Source: Hydrogenophaga sp.
Lineage (GTDB): Bacteria > Pseudomonadota > Gammaproteobacteria > Burkholderiales > Burkholderiaceae_C
NCBI GenBank assembly: GCA_021154985.1
Contig: JAJNQE010000150.1
Span: forward strand, 1-20,446
DNA: 20,446 nucleotides
Reading direction: 5' to 3'
The notes under the pieces were generated by a model. That model saw nothing but the letters and a program-made list of their open reading frames with translations, did not search any database and was not told where the DNA came from. Both the position numbers and the translations under genes were made by a program. Shown in pieces: positions 7,386 through 15,077 of the stretch. The first letter of the stretch is position 1. Each line of letters starts with the position of its first letter.

Positions 7386-8792
7386 ATGTCCGAATTCTTC
7401 GATCCCTACAACGCCGACCGCCCCCTCATGCTCAAGTGCAGCTGCGGGCGCGATCACACGATCGCAGATCACCACGCCGAGGTGGCCGCCGACAGTGCCG
7501 CCGTGGAGCTGCGCCGGCGCCGCGAGACCGCCGAGTTCGAGGCCTACAGCAACGAGTTCATTGAAGCCACGCTGGTGAAGGCACTCTTCCCGCACGACGA
7601 GGTGCGCCGCCGCTTCCTGCGCGCGGTGGGCAAGGGCACGGCCATGGCGGCCATTGCGAGCGTGCTGCCGGTGGCCAGCCTGCAGGCCATGGCGCAAGAG
7701 AAAGGCGCGCTGGAAAAAACCAACTTGAAGATCGGTTTCATCCCGATCACCTGCGCCACGCCGCTCATCATGGCCGCGCCGCTGGGCTTCTATCAAAAGC
7801 AGGGCCTCAATGTTGAAGTCACCAAGACAGCCGGCTGGGCCCTGGTGCGCGACAAGATGATCAACAAGGAATACGACGCCACCCACTTCCTCTCGCCGAT
7901 GCCGCTGGCCATCAGCATGGGCCTGGGCAGCAACGCCGTGCCCATGAACGTGGCGACCATCCAGAACATCAATGGCCAGGCCATCACGCTGGCCTTGAAG
8001 CACAAGAACAACCGCGATCCGAAGAACTGGAAGGGCTTCAAGTTCGGCATCCCGTTCGACTACTCGATGCACAACTTCCTGTTGCGCTACTACCTGGCAG
8101 AAAACGGCATCAACCCCGACACCGACGTGCAGCTGCGCGTGATCCCGCCGGCCGAGATGGTGGCCAACCTGCGCGCCGGCAACATCGACGGCTTCCTCGG
8201 CCCCGATCCCTTCAACCAGCGCGCGGTGTTCGACGAAGTCGGCTTCATCCACGTGCTCACCCGCGACCTGTGGAACGGCCACCCCTGCTGCGCCTTCGGC
8301 ACCAGCACCGAGTTCATCCAGAAGAACCCCAACACCTTTGCGGCGCTGTACCGCGCGGTGCTCACCTCGGCCGCCATGGCGCGCGACCCGAAGAACCGCG
8401 AACTCATCGCCAAGGTGATCGCACCCAGCCAGTACCTCAACCAGCCCGAGGCCGTGCTCACGCAGGTGCTCACCGGCCGCTTTGCCGACGGCCTGGGCAA
8501 GATCCAGAACGTGCCCGAGCGCGCCGACTTCGACCCCATGCCGTGGCAGAGCATGGCCGTGTGGATGCTCACGCAGATGCAGCGCTGGGGCTACGTCAAG
8601 GGCGACGTGGACTACAAGGCCGTGGCCGAGAAGGTGTTCCTGATCACCGACGCGCGCAAGCACATGAAGGACCTGGGCCAGCCGTTTGCGGCGGGTGGTG
8701 GCTACACCAAGCACACCATCATGGGCAAGGCGTTTGACGCTTCGAAGCCGGCCGAGTACCTGAACAGCTTTGCCATCAAGAAGCTGAGCTGA
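7386..8792 (+). CDS. cyanate/nitrate-type ABC transporter substrate-binding protein, Tat-exported (CynA/NrtA-like)
   Basis: A 468-residue periplasmic binding protein of the CmpA/NrtA/CynA family. The mature part begins with LKIGFIPITCATPLIMAAPLGFY-like sequence typical of the family. The export signal is twin-arginine: RRRFLRAVG (74-82), a hydrophobic stretch with probable cleavage after AMA (103). Unusually, about 70 residues precede the signal and contain a Cys/His cluster: C18, C20, H24, H29, H30 (CSCGRDH). Start ATG 7386 has GAGGTG 6 bases upstream; a GTG at 7377 is in frame. Because the operon ends in cyanase, cyanate is the likelier ligand than nitrate or bicarbonate; this rests on context. 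It lies 2 bases from the permease gene. Confidence 0.9.
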   Translation: MSEFFDPYNADRPLMLKCSCGRDHTIADHHAEVAADSAAVELRRRRETAEFEAYSNEFIEATLVKALFPHDEVRRRFLRAVGKGTAMAAIASVLPVASLQAMAQEKGALEKTNLKIGFIPITCATPLIMAAPLGFYQKQGLNVEVTKTAGWALVRDKMINKEYDATHFLSPMPLAISMGLGSNAVPMNVATIQNINGQAITLALKHKNNRDPKNWKGFKFGIPFDYSMHNFLLRYYLAENGINPDTDVQLRVIPPAEMVANLRAGNIDGFLGPDPFNQRAVFDEVGFIHVLTRDLWNGHPCCAFGTSTEFIQKNPNTFAALYRAVLTSAAMARDPKNRELIAKVIAPSQYLNQPEAVLTQVLTGRFADGLGKIQNVPERADFDPMPWQSMAVWMLTQMQRWGYVKGDVDYKAVAEKVFLITDARKHMKDLGQPFAAGGGYTKHTIMGKAFDASKPAEYLNSFAIKKLS

Positions 8793-8794
8793 GC

Positions 8795-9657
8795 ATGAAA
8801 GGCACCACCCTCAATCTGCGTGCGGCCCTGGTCTCGCTGATCATCTTCTGCGTGTTCATCGGGGCGTGGCAGCTGTCCACCTCGGGTCCCTCCATCGGTG
8901 GCGCGTCGTCGGGCATGACGGCCGAGGAAATCGAGTACGCCAAGATGATGGGCAAGATCCCGGTGCCGAGAAGAGCACCGGCTTCCCGCCGCCGATCGAG
9001 GTGGCCAAGGCGAGCTGGGGCCATCTGTCCGACCCGTTCTACGACAAGGGTCCGAACGACAAGGGCATCGGCATCCAGCTCGCGCACTCGCTGGCGCGGG
9101 TCGGGCTGGGCTTTCTGCTGGCCATGATGGTGGCCATTCCACTGGGTTTCCTCATCGGCATGTCGCCACTGATGCGCAAGGCCTTTGACCCCTTCGTGCA
9201 GGTCTTGAAGCCCATCAGCCCGCTGGCCTGGATGCCGCTGGCGCTCTACACGCTCAAAGACTCGGATGTGAGCGGCATCTTCGTGATCTTCATTTGCTCC
9301 GTGTGGCCGATGCTGATCAACACCGCCTTCGGCGTATCCGCCGTCAAGCGCGAATGGCTCAACGTGGCCAGCACGCTCGAAGTGAACCCGATCCGCAAGG
9401 CCTTCCAGGTGATCCTGCCGGCCGCGGCGCCCACCATCCTCACGGGCATGCGCATCAGCATGGGCATTGCGTGGCTGGTGATCGTGGCTGCCGAGATGCT
9501 GGTGGGCGGTACGGGCGTGGGCTACTTCGTGTGGAACGAGTGGAACAACCTCTCGCTGACCAACGTGATCTTTGCCGTGCTGCTCATCGGCGTGGTGGGC
9601 ATGTTGCTCGACCTCATGTTCGCCCAACTGCAGAAGGCGGTGACCTATGTGGAGTGA
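8795..9657 (+). pseudogene. cyanate/nitrate-type ABC transporter permease (CynB/NtrB-like), interrupted by one frameshift
   Basis: Two frames are needed to cover this gene. Residues 1-58 read from ATG 8795 and end at KIPVP (codon 8966-8968); the rest reads in the other frame from GAG at 8968 (EKSTGFPPPIEV) to the stop at 9657. One missing base near 8966-8968 explains it. The joined product of about 286 residues has the family's usual length, an N-terminal membrane helix, several more helices, and the permease coupling loop near EVNPIRKAFQVILPAAAP that contacts the ATPase. Everything else is intact and the flanking genes look functional, so a recent mutation or a sequencing error is likelier than long decay. 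As written, the protein would stop early and transport would fail. Confidence 0.85.
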
Positions 9658-10519
9658 CACCAGCGCGCGCGAAGGTGCAGCGCTTCCATTGACCACCGCA
9701 CCGGCCCCAACGAAAGCCCCCAAGATGACCGGTTTCCTCCAGGTAGAAAAACTCGCCAAGGCCTTCCAGGCCGACAAGCCGGTGTTTGCCGATGTGTCGT
9801 TCACCATCGACAAGGGCGAATTCGTGTGCATCATCGGCCACAGCGGCTGCGGCAAGACCACCATCCTCAACGTGCTCGCGGGTCTGGACACCGCCACCTC
9901 GGGCCACTGCTTCATGGACGGCCGCGAGATCGCCGGCCCCAGCCTGGAGCGCGGCGTGGTGTTCCAGAGCCACGCGCTCATGCCCTGGCTCACCGTGCGG
10001 CAGAACATCGCGTTTGCGGTGAAGTCGCGCTGGCCCGAGTGGAGCCGCGCGCAGATCAACGAACACGCTGAAAAGTTTGTGGCACTGGTGGGCCTGAGCC
10101 CGGCCATCGACAAGAAGCCCAGCCAGCTCTCGGGCGGCATGAAACAGCGCGTGGGCATCGCGCGCGCGTTCGCCATTCAGCCCAAGATGCTGCTGCTCGA
10201 CGAGCCCTTCGGCGCGCTCGACGCGCTCACGCGCGGCACGATCCAGGACGAACTGATGGGCATCGTGCGCGAGACGCAGCAAACCGTTTTCATGATCACG
10301 CACGACGTGGACGAAGCCATCCTGCTGGCCGACCGGATTCTGCTCATGAGCAACGGCACGGAAACCCCCGACGGCTACAAACCCGGCGGCATGGCCGAGG
10401 TGGTGGTGAACCCGCTGCCGCGCAGCCGCACGCGGGCGCAACTGCACCACCTCGACGGTTACTACGAGCTCAGAAACCACATCGTGGACTTCCTGGTCAG
10501 CCGCGCGAAGGCGCACTGA
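9647..10519 (+). CDS. cyanate/nitrate-type ABC transporter ATP-binding protein (CynD/NrtD-like)
   Basis: A 290-residue ATPase. Walker A GHSGCGKTT, the Q-loop in VVFQSHALMPW, signature LSGGMKQRV, Walker B MLLLDEPFGALD and switch histidine in MITHDVDEA are all present. The first ~27 residues before MTGFLQVEKL are a Pro/Ala-rich leader not needed for the fold; an in-frame ATG at 9725 is an alternative start. The listed ATG overlaps the end of the permease gene by 11 bases, supporting translational coupling. It lacks the extra binding-protein-like domain found in NrtC. The C-terminal ~60 residues carry the extension usual in nitrate/taurine-class ATPases. Confidence 0.94.
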   Translation: MWSDTSAREGAALPLTTAPAPTKAPKMTGFLQVEKLAKAFQADKPVFADVSFTIDKGEFVCIIGHSGCGKTTILNVLAGLDTATSGHCFMDGREIAGPSLERGVVFQSHALMPWLTVRQNIAFAVKSRWPEWSRAQINEHAEKFVALVGLSPAIDKKPSQLSGGMKQRVGIARAFAIQPKMLLLDEPFGALDALTRGTIQDELMGIVRETQQTVFMITHDVDEAILLADRILLMSNGTETPDGYKPGGMAEVVVNPLPRSRTRAQLHHLDGYYELRNHIVDFLVSRAKAH

Positions 10520-10547
10520 TTTCCCTTTCCTTCTCCCCTTTCCCTTC
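10520..10547 (+). other. 28-base uninterrupted pyrimidine tract between cynD and cynS
   Basis: Every base from 10520 to 10547 is C or T, directly after the ATPase stop. It lies in the 51-base gap before cynS, whose own ribosome binding site GAGG follows at about 10560. No hairpin is seen. A role in mRNA stability or segmental expression is only a guess. Confidence 0.6.
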
Positions 10548-10570
10548 ACCACAAGCAACGAGGCAACACC

Positions 10571-11014
10571 ATGAGCCGACTCGACGTCACCGAAAAGATC
10601 ATCACCACCAAAGTCACCAAGGGCCTGAGCTGGGCTGATGTGGCCAAGAAGGTGGGCCAGTCCAAGGAATGGACCACCGCCCTGTGCCTGGGCCAGATGA
10701 CCGCCACCCCCGCGCAAGCCAAGGTGCTGGGCAAGATCTTCGGCCTCTCCACCGACGAACAAAAATGGCTGATGGTCGTGCCCTACAAAGGCTCGCTGCC
10801 GACCTCGGTGCCCACCGACCCGCTGATTTACCGCTTCTACGAACTCGTGAGCGTGTACGGCACGACCTTCAAGGAACTGATCCACGAAGAGTTCGGCGAC
10901 GGCATCATGAGCGCGATCGATTTCAAGATGGACATGCAACGCCAGGCCGACCCGAACGGCGACCGCGTGAATATCGTGATGTCCGGCAAATTTCTCCCCT
11001 ACAAGCAGTACTGA
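10571..11014 (+). CDS. cynS: cyanate hydratase (cyanase)
   Basis: A 147-residue cyanase that converts cyanate and bicarbonate to carbamate and CO2, the carbamate then releasing ammonia. The catalytic triad is present as R88, E91 (YRFYE) and S114 (FGDGIMSAIDF), with the same spacing as R96, E99 and S122 of the E. coli enzyme. The N-terminal part (1-75) is the helical DNA-binding-like domain of the family and the C-terminal part the decamer-forming catalytic domain. Length is close to the usual 156. GAGG lies about 7 bases before ATG. The gene follows the transporter genes and is the clearest evidence that the operon handles cyanate. Its stop overlaps the next gene's ATG by one base. Confidence 0.97.
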   Translation: MSRLDVTEKIITTKVTKGLSWADVAKKVGQSKEWTTALCLGQMTATPAQAKVLGKIFGLSTDEQKWLMVVPYKGSLPTSVPTDPLIYRFYELVSVYGTTFKELIHEEFGDGIMSAIDFKMDMQRQADPNGDRVNIVMSGKFLPYKQY

Positions 11015-11481
11015 TGGAGCCGCGCCCACCGCTGCCACCCTTCACCGCCGAGACCGCTGCACAGAAGGTGCGCATGGCCGAGGACGCGTGGAACAGCCGC
11101 GATCCGGACCGGGTGGTCAAGGTCTACACCGAGGACACGCGCTGGCGCAACCGCGCGGAGTTCCCGGTGGGCCGCGAGCAGGTGCATGCCTTTCTGGTGC
11201 GCAAGTGGGCCAAGGAGCTGGAGTACCGGCTCATCAAGGAACTCTGGGCGTTCACCGGCCACCGCATCGCCGTGCGCTTCGTCTACGAATGGCACGACGA
11301 CTCGGGCCAGTGGTTCCGCTCGCACGGCAACGAGAACTGGCAGTTCACTGCCGAGGGCTACATGGAGCAGCGCCACGCCAGCATCAACGACCGGCCGATT
11401 GCTGCAGATGAACGCCTGTTCCATTGGCCGCTGGGTGCGCGACCACAGGACCATTCGGGCCTGACCGAACTCGGGCTGTGA
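11014..11481 (+). CDS. NTF2-like / DUF1348-family protein coupled to cynS
   Basis: A 155-residue protein resembling the SnoaL/NTF2-like cone fold, closest in style to DUF1348 proteins: an N-terminal helix with EDAWNSRDPDRVVKVYTEDTRWRNR, then strands ending in a HASINDRPI and a FHWPLG tail. Members of the fold bind small hydrophobic or charged ligands or act as isomerases, but no catalytic role can be assigned here. ATG 11014 shares its A with the cynS stop (TGATG), so translation is probably coupled and the protein made together with cyanase. No signal peptide, so cytoplasmic. Confidence 0.85.
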   Translation: MEPRPPLPPFTAETAAQKVRMAEDAWNSRDPDRVVKVYTEDTRWRNRAEFPVGREQVHAFLVRKWAKELEYRLIKELWAFTGHRIAVRFVYEWHDDSGQWFRSHGNENWQFTAEGYMEQRHASINDRPIAADERLFHWPLGARPQDHSGLTELGL

Positions 11482-11496
11482 GCACAAGGCGCCGGG

Positions 11497-12408
11497 TCAG
11501 GCGCGCAGGCTGTTGGTCCACGCACCCAACTGCGCCTTGAGCCAGTCGCGCAAGGCGCGTGCAGCGGGCGTGATCTGGCGCCGGCCCGGCAGCACCAGGT
11601 GCAGCGGCGCAGGCTCGCCGAGCCAGGCCGGGTTCACGCGCACCAGCTGGCCGGCGGCGAGCTCGGCCGACACATCGAGCCACGACTTGTGCGCCACGCC
11701 CAGCCCGGCCAGAGCCCAGCGCTTGACCACCTCGCCGTCGTTGGTTGAACGGCTGCCGCGCACCGGCACGTCCACCCACTGGCCATCGATCTGCAGACGC
11801 CACACCTTGGGCACTTCGCCGCCGAGCATGAAGCGCAAGGCTTCGTGCTCCACCAGGTCCTGCGCCTGCGTGGGCGCGCCGTGCCGCGCAAGGTAAGCCG
11901 GCGAGGCCACCAGCACGCGGTGGTTGTCGGGCATCAGCGGCAAGGCCACATGCACCGAGTCGGCGGGTGTGCCATAGCGGATCGCAATGTCCACCGGCAC
12001 GCGCATCAAATCGGCGTTGTGGTCGGACAGGTGCAGGCGCAGCGCCAGTTGCGGGTGGCGCTGCTGAAACGTCTCCAGCCACGGCAACAGCACATGGCGA
12101 CCGAGGTCGGACGGCATGGAAATCTGCAGCTCGCCCCGCAGGGCCAGGCGGTGCGGCTGGGCTGCCGCGCGCGCCTCGCCCATGGCCTGCAGTGCCTGGC
12201 GCACATGAGGCATCAGGCGCTCGCCCTCGGCTGAGAGGCGCAGGCTGCGCGTGCTGCGCACGAACACGGCCACACCCCACTCGGCTTCCAGCCGCTTGAG
12301 CGCCGCGCTGGCGGCGGCGGGCGACCAGTCCAGCGCCAGGGCGGCGGCGGTGAGACTGCCCAGGTCGGCAATGTGGGTGATGAGTTCCAGGTCGGCCAGG
12401 CGCGTCAT
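11497..12408 (-). CDS. LysR-family transcriptional regulator
   Basis: A 303-residue LysR regulator with the winged helix-turn-helix at about 1-60 (AAALALDWSPAAASAALKRLEAEWG) and a two-lobed periplasmic-binding-like effector domain after residue 90. Start ATG 12408 gives the usual MTRLADLELI beginning; the frame is open further to 12489 but that stretch is not LysR-like. It faces the end of the cyanate operon and diverges from the oxidoreductase gene at 12510, so by the common LysR layout it more likely controls that enzyme than the cyanate genes. Confidence 0.92.
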   Translation of the reverse strand: MTRLADLELITHIADLGSLTAAALALDWSPAAASAALKRLEAEWGVAVFVRSTRSLRLSAEGERLMPHVRQALQAMGEARAAAQPHRLALRGELQISMPSDLGRHVLLPWLETFQQRHPQLALRLHLSDHNADLMRVPVDIAIRYGTPADSVHVALPLMPDNHRVLVASPAYLARHGAPTQAQDLVEHEALRFMLGGEVPKVWRLQIDGQWVDVPVRGSRSTNDGEVVKRWALAGLGVAHKSWLDVSAELAAGQLVRVNPAWLGEPAPLHLVLPGRRQITPAARALRDWLKAQLGAWTNSLRA

Positions 12409-12416
12409 CGTTCGAT

Positions 12417-12447
12417 TTTCATTGAAACTGATTCGCCCCTGCGGGGC
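12417..12447. promoter_or_regulatory. two inverted repeats in the LysR/oxidoreductase divergent region
   Basis: TTTCA-T-TGAAA (12417-12427) and GCCCC-TGC-GGGGC (12435-12447) lie side by side in the 101-base divergent intergenic region. Either may be the LysR binding site; the first is AT-rich and more operator-like. No confirmed T-N11-A consensus is claimed. Confidence 0.35.
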
Positions 12448-12509
12448 TTCAACCGGCGCGACCCTGCGCGCACACTGCCGGTCATTCATTGACCACCCGG
12501 AAGCCCTCC

Positions 12510-13529
12510 ATGAAAGCCATTGCCTACCAGCAAGCCCTGCCCATCACCGATCCGCTGTCGCTGCAAGACGTGGACTTGCCCGAGCCCGCACCCGGCCCGC
12601 GCGACCTGCTGGTGGAGGTCCAGGCCATCGCCGTCAACCCGGTGGACACCAAGATGCGCCTGCGCTCCGTGCCCGCCGACGGCCAGTGGGCCGTGCTGGG
12701 CTGGGACGCCGTGGGCACGGTACGGGCCGTGGGCGCGCAAGTGACGATGTTCCAACCCGGCGACCGCGTCTGGTACGCCGGCGCGATCAACCGCCCCGGC
12801 GCCAATGCCCAGCGGCACCTGGTGGACGAGCGCATCGCCGCGCTGGCGCCGCGCACCTTGTCGGACGCCGAAGCCGCCGCGCTGCCGCTGACCGCGATCA
12901 CCGCGTGGGAAATGCTGTTTGACCGCTTGCGCGTCTCGCGCGACACCCAACAAACCGGCGACGCCCTGCTGGTGATCGGCGCCGCCGGCGGTGTGGGTTC
13001 GATCCTGGTGCAGCTCGCGCGCCAACTCACCGGGCTCACCGTCATCGGCACCGCCTCGCGGCCCGAGACCGTGGACTGGGTGAAGGCCCTGGGCGCACAC
13101 CACGTCATCGACCACAGCCAACCGCTGGCCGATGCCCTGAAGCAGGCCGGCCTGCCCGCGCCGCGCTACGTGGTGAGCCTCACGAACACCGAACACCACT
13201 TCGCACAGATCGTGGAGCTGATCGCGCCGCAAGGCCAGCTGGGCCTGATCGACGACCCGGCACCGGGCAGCATCGACCCGATGGCGCTCAAGCGCAAAGC
13301 CCTGTCGCTGCACTGGGAGCTGATGTTCACGCGCTCCCTGTTCGAAACACCCGACATGGTCGAGCAGCACAAACTGCTGGCCGAGGTGGCGCGCCGGGTC
13401 GACGCGGGCGAGCTGCGGACCACCGTGGGCGAGCACCTAGGCACGATCAACGCCGCCAACCTGCGGCGTGCCCACGCCCTGCTGGAGAGCGGCAAGGCGC
13501 GCGGCAAGATCGTGCTGGAAGGGTTCTGA
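12510..13529 (+). CDS. zinc-independent medium-chain dehydrogenase/quinone oxidoreductase-like protein
   Basis: A 339-residue medium-chain dehydrogenase/reductase with a GroES-like N-terminal half and a Rossmann domain carrying the NADP-binding GAAGGVGS (157-164). It fits the 'zinc-type alcohol dehydrogenase-like' subfamily (YogA/ZADH-like), yet the sequence has no cysteine at all, so neither the catalytic nor the structural zinc site of true alcohol dehydrogenases can form. An NADPH-dependent reduction of quinones or enones is the best guess. Start ATG 12510 has GGAAG 7 bases upstream; the TTG at 12489 is rejected. Its divergent LysR neighbour is the probable regulator. Confidence 0.9.
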   Translation: MKAIAYQQALPITDPLSLQDVDLPEPAPGPRDLLVEVQAIAVNPVDTKMRLRSVPADGQWAVLGWDAVGTVRAVGAQVTMFQPGDRVWYAGAINRPGANAQRHLVDERIAALAPRTLSDAEAAALPLTAITAWEMLFDRLRVSRDTQQTGDALLVIGAAGGVGSILVQLARQLTGLTVIGTASRPETVDWVKALGAHHVIDHSQPLADALKQAGLPAPRYVVSLTNTEHHFAQIVELIAPQGQLGLIDDPAPGSIDPMALKRKALSLHWELMFTRSLFETPDMVEQHKLLAEVARRVDAGELRTTVGEHLGTINAANLRRAHALLESGKARGKIVLEGF

Positions 13530-13572
13530 TCGACGCGTGCAGTCGCGGCACGCGATGTGCTTTGATGGCCGC

Positions 13573-14187
13573 ATGCCCACCACCCCCCTGATACGACTCT
13601 CCCACTCCTGGCTCGACGACGGCCACGCGCTCGTGGCCGGCTCCTTGTTTGTCGCCTTGGGCATGACCATGTTTGCCCACGCCGGCCTGCTCACTGGCGG
13701 AGTGGCGGGCGTGGCATTTTTGGTGAGCTACGCCACCGGACTGAGCCTGGCACTGTGCTTCTTCGTGTTCAGCCTGCCGTTTTTCTGGCTCTCGTGGACG
13801 CGGCTCGGCGCGGAGTTCACGCTCAAGAGCCTGGGGGCTGTCACCTTGGTCTCGCTGTACACCGCGCTGGCCCCGCGCGTGGTGCGCTTCGAGCTGCTCA
13901 ACCCCTGGGTCGCTTCGGTGCTCGGGGGATTTCTCATCGGCTTCGGACTGCTGGCCCTGCTGCGCCACCAGGCCAGCGTGGGCGGGGTGAACATCGTGGC
14001 GCAATGGCTGCAGCAAACCCGTGGCCTGCGGGCTGGACACATCCAGATGTCGGTGGACGTGCTGGTGGTCCTCATCGCGTTTGCGGTGGTGCCGCCCGAG
14101 CGTGTGTTGCAGTCGGTGGTGGGCGCTGTGGCCATCGGCGCCATCCTCACGCTCAATCACCGCCCCGGGCGCTACCTCGGCGTGTAG
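13573..14187 (+). CDS. YitT-family (DUF161) integral membrane protein
   Basis: A 204-residue membrane protein with about five hydrophobic helices and the family's conserved stretches LFVALGMTMFAHAGLLTGG and HQASVGGVNIVAQWLQ. It lacks the C-terminal cytoplasmic DUF2179 domain found in many Firmicute YitT proteins, as is usual for the short proteobacterial form. Transport substrate and function are unknown. ATG 13573 is chosen because conserved sequence begins shortly after; ATG 13555 in the same frame is possible. It follows the oxidoreductase gene by 43 bases on the same strand and ends 10 bases from the convergent pirin gene. Confidence 0.85.
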   Translation: MPTTPLIRLSHSWLDDGHALVAGSLFVALGMTMFAHAGLLTGGVAGVAFLVSYATGLSLALCFFVFSLPFFWLSWTRLGAEFTLKSLGAVTLVSLYTALAPRVVRFELLNPWVASVLGGFLIGFGLLALLRHQASVGGVNIVAQWLQQTRGLRAGHIQMSVDVLVVLIAFAVVPPERVLQSVVGAVAIGAILTLNHRPGRYLGV

Positions 14188-14197
14188 CCACCCCGCG

Positions 14198-15064
14198 TCA
14201 GGGCAGCGGAATCCACTCCTGGTCGTCCCCCGGCGGCAGCGCAAAGCGGCCCGCCGCCCAGTCTTGCTTGGCCTGTTCGATGCGTTCCTTGCGCGAGGAC
14301 ACGAAGTTCCAGAACACGTGGCGCTCGCCCAGCGGTTCACCGCCGAAGACCATGAGCGTGCTTTTCTCGCGCGCGGTGATCACGGCGTCGGTGTCGTTGC
14401 CGAACACCAGCAACTGGCCGGGCACATAGGTCTGGCCCGCGTGTTCGATCTCGCCGCGCGCCACGTACACCGCCTGCTCGCTGTAGCCACCCGGCAAGGC
14501 CAGACTCGCACCAGCCTGCCATTCGGTGTGCAGGTAGAACAAGGGCGAATGCGTCTTCACCGGGCTCGTCATGCCGTAGGCCGTGCCCGCGATCACGCGC
14601 ATCCACACGCCGCCTTCATCGCGCACCGGCAGATCGGCCGACGGGTAGTGGGTGAAGGCCGGGTCGGTTTCTTCATCAGCTTCGGGCAGGGCCACCCAGA
14701 GCTGCATGAGTTCGAGCCCGCCGCCGGCAAACGAGTCCGGGTGCTTGAAGCGCTCCGAATGCGAAATGCCGCGCCCGGCGGTCATCCAGTTCACATCGCC
14801 GGGGTTGATGAGCTGGTGCACGCCCAGGCTGTCGCGGTGCGCCACCTGGCCGCTGAGCAGATAGCTCACGGTGGACAGGCCGATGTGCGGGTGCGGGCGC
14901 ACGTCGGCGGCTCTCGTGTCCTCGGGCGCGATGGTCACCGGCCCGGCGTGGTCCACGAAGATCCAGGGGCCCACCATGCGGCGCTTGGCGTAGGGCAGCA
15001 CGCGACGCACTTTGAGGCCGTGGCCCAGGTCGGCGGCGCGGGCGGTGATCACCATTTCAAGCAT
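14198..15064 (-). CDS. pirin family protein (second of tandem pair)
   Basis: A 288-residue bicupin of the pirin/YhhW family. Metal ligands match the pirin set: H58 and H60 (HPHIG), H102 and E104 (GISHSE). The C-terminal cupin has lost this metal set, as is normal. Some bacterial pirins act as quercetin 2,3-dioxygenases, others bind partner proteins; which applies here is not known. An AGGAGG ribosome binding site at 15070-15075 with 5-base spacing is the best in the window. It lies 13 bases after the first pirin gene, so the two form an operon. Confidence 0.93.
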   Translation of the reverse strand: MLEMVITARAADLGHGLKVRRVLPYAKRRMVGPWIFVDHAGPVTIAPEDTRAADVRPHPHIGLSTVSYLLSGQVAHRDSLGVHQLINPGDVNWMTAGRGISHSERFKHPDSFAGGGLELMQLWVALPEADEETDPAFTHYPSADLPVRDEGGVWMRVIAGTAYGMTSPVKTHSPLFYLHTEWQAGASLALPGGYSEQAVYVARGEIEHAGQTYVPGQLLVFGNDTDAVITAREKSTLMVFGGEPLGERHVFWNFVSSRKERIEQAKQDWAAGRFALPPGDDQEWIPLP

Positions 15065-15069
15065 CGTGT

Positions 15070-15075
15070 CCTCCT
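15070..15075 (-). promoter_or_regulatory. strong ribosome binding site of the second pirin gene
   Basis: AGGAGG on the minus strand, 5 bases before the ATG at 15064, fills the 13-base gap between the pirin genes. The upstream pirin has AGGAGA at 15958-15963 in a near-identical context, AACAGGAG followed by ACAC, suggesting the leader was duplicated along with the gene. Confidence 0.75.
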
Positions 15076-15077
15076 GT

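Noticed and set aside
8950..8980. Programmed -1 frameshifting as the explanation for the broken permease frame
   Set aside because: No X-XXY-YYZ slippery heptamer, and permeases of this family are not known to use frameshifting.
9614..11038. Long antisense frames opposite the cyanate operon, also at 7365-8714 and 8776-10176
   Set aside because: Same antisense composition bias; the plus-strand genes carry complete catalytic motifs.
11489..11504. GCGCC/GGCGC hairpin between the DUF1348 gene and the convergent LysR gene
   Set aside because: Only five base pairs with no T run on either strand; not a convincing terminator.
11497..12408. The LysR gene as CynR, regulator of the cyanate operon
   Set aside because: It is convergent with the operon and divergent from the oxidoreductase; sigma-54 control of the operon also argues against it.
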